Part shown: positions 63,965 to 64,000 of the stretch, piece after piece
Numbering within the stretch: the first letter of the stretch is position 1
Layout: each line of letters opens with the position of its first letter
Assembly: GCF_010974825.1 (NCBI RefSeq)
Contig: NZ_JAAILA010000011.1
Location: forward strand, 1-64,000
DNA: 64,000 bases
From: Aeromonas rivipollensis
Lineage (GTDB): Bacteria; Pseudomonadota; Gammaproteobacteria; Enterobacterales; Aeromonadaceae
Direction: 5' to 3'
Position numbers and translations under genes: made by a program
Notes under the pieces: model-generated
The model's input: the letters and a program-made list of their open reading frames with translations, nothing else
The model's database searches: none
Told to the model about the DNA's origin: nothing

Positions 63965-64000
63965 GCAGGGCCCCCGCGTCACCTGGTGTGACGCCAAATA

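Overview
The window reads as an Aeromonas chromosome (gamma-proteobacterium). Gene content and order in the right half support this: yajQ divergent from panE-yajL, a Vibrio/Aeromonas-type nqrABCDEF-apbE-nqrM operon, gcvA-ygdD-rlmM as in enterics, an OmpK-like porin, and GC-rich codon use. The species cannot be fixed from sequence alone. All family names come from recognising motifs and remembered relatives; no database search was run.

Left part (1-23,500) is accessory DNA. A diguanylate cyclase gene is followed by an AT-richer methionine-sulfoxide repair cluster (msrA, glutaredoxin-like, msrB, glutaredoxin, msrA) divergent from an AraC-type regulator and a membrane gene. An IS630 element sits in the 3' end of a large unknown gene. 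A satellite/island-like module follows: alpA, a DUF3987 (YfjI-like) gene, a repeat-rich AT-rich region, an inovirus Gp2/YagK-type gene and an H-NS-like gene. A stack of nested insertion sequences comes next: an IS4-family pair flanked by one 10-bp direct repeat, with an IS21 element inside the left copy, then IS5 with an IS1595 element inside it. Removing the stack in silico restores a 66-codon reading frame. The region ends with a decayed Sel1-repeat gene and a tyrosine integrase.

Middle part (23,500-39,300) is a GC-rich resistance block. It holds an AdeRS/AdeAB-like two-component system and RND pump with a truncated MFS pump gene downstream, then a large arsenic operon: a permease divergent from arsR, a second arsR, arsD, arsA, a tyrosine-phosphatase-like gene, a GAPDH, arsJ, acr3 and arsC. 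Both edges show gene debris: the MFS gene stops after 138 codons at the left edge, and only 23 codons of a universal stress protein gene remain at the right edge next to sulP.

Right part (39,300-64,000) is ordinary core genome: sulP, yajL, panE, yajQ, ompK/tsx, ampG, ppiA, yajG, rlmG, bolA, the Na+-NQR operon with its flavin-insertion and maturation genes, dinB, a chemoreceptor, gcvA, ygdD and rlmM. Between the chemoreceptor gene and gcvA there is an unannotated GcvB small RNA candidate on the minus strand. Near-consensus CRP and LexA sites lie upstream of ompK and dinB.
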